A stretch of DNA of 14,234 nt. Origin: Clostridia bacterium (lineage in GTDB: Bacteria; Bacillota; Clostridia; Christensenellales; CAG-138). The translations under genes and the position numbers were made by a program. The stretch spans positions 1 to 14,234 of the forward strand of contig JAUMVL010000024.1 in assembly GCA_030530185.1 (NCBI GenBank), written 5' to 3'. Below, piece after piece: positions 14,201 to 14,234 of the stretch (positions are counted from its first letter, which is position 1; each line of letters begins with the position of its first letter). The notes under the pieces were generated by a model that searched no databases, was not told the DNA's origin, and saw only the letters and a program-made list of their open reading frames with translations.

Positions 14201-14234
14201 TTCCACTATAATTACAAACCACAAGAACTGTTCT

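Larger units (their letters stand above)
13880..14234. other. Inverted-repeat-rich region after clpX, no convincing gene
   Basis: These 355 bases hold no ORF with a ribosome binding site or a recognisable protein. From 13939 to 14200 they are nearly filled with stem-loops: 13939-13975, 13992-14002, 14005-14050, 14056-14129, 14143-14159, 14166-14185 and 14189-14200. Base composition is less GC-rich than in clpX. The segment may be a structured RNA, a MITE, a decayed gene, or the leader of a gene beyond the right edge. TATAAT occurs at 14207-14212 without a good -35. Confidence 0.6.

Noticed and set aside
13963..14211. Plus-strand reading frame of 82 codons (MPFPVPSVHSG...)
   Set aside because: No ribosome binding site, unusual Cys/Arg-rich composition, and the DNA is constrained by inverted repeats; it looks like noncoding sequence read by chance.
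1..14234. CRISPR arrays, tRNA or rRNA genes, complete insertion sequences
   Set aside because: No regularly spaced repeats, no tRNA cloverleaf and no transposase were recognised in either strand.

Overview
The window is chromosomal housekeeping DNA from a low-oxygen Firmicute (Bacillota), most likely class Clostridia. The reasons are strong AAGGAGG-type ribosome binding sites on nearly every gene, the diadenylate cyclase cdaA-cdaR pair, obg followed by yhbY, tig-clpP-clpX, a COG2509-type FAD dehydrogenase and a CvpA/lipid kinase/thioredoxin reductase cluster. The genes are fairly GC-rich in their third codon positions, which would suit an Oscillospirales- or Christensenellales-like gut lineage rather than an AT-rich Clostridium. 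The genus cannot be fixed from this sequence.

Minus strand, 10360 down to 4263: one long co-directional set reads dgkB-like lipid kinase, a membrane-anchored DUF5711-like protein, CvpA-family membrane protein, thioredoxin reductase (trxB), endonuclease III (nth), the ribosome-assembly GTPase Obg and the CRM-domain protein YhbY. A promoter with an extended -10 lies before the kinase. Gaps run from a 4-base overlap (trxB/nth) to 85 bases (nth/obg). It combines membrane lipid and envelope functions, redox and DNA repair, and ribosome assembly.

Minus strand, 4214 down to 1908: cdaA-cdaR has its own near-consensus sigma-A promoter and a strong intrinsic terminator three bases after the cdaR stop. 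CdaA makes c-di-AMP and CdaR is its membrane-anchored regulator. The usual third partner, glmM, is not in the window. A large FAD-dependent dehydrogenase follows (278-1885), then the first 40 codons of a secreted protein that runs off the left edge.

Plus strand, 10537 to 13879: a promoter drives tig, clpP and clpX (trigger factor, the ClpP peptidase and its ClpX unfoldase), a classical protein folding and degradation operon divergent from the lipid kinase operon. The 258-base divergent intergenic region holds both promoters, a GC-rich hairpin and two small AT-rich palindromes.

The right end, 13880-14234, has no convincing gene but is very rich in inverted repeats. At least six stem-loops are packed into about 260 bases, including a 16-pair hairpin capped by a cUUCGg tetraloop and a nested 9+8 bp stem. 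It is bracketed by an imperfect inverted repeat that reaches the window edge. This is the least explained part of the window: a structured RNA, a non-autonomous mobile element (MITE) or a decayed gene are all possible.
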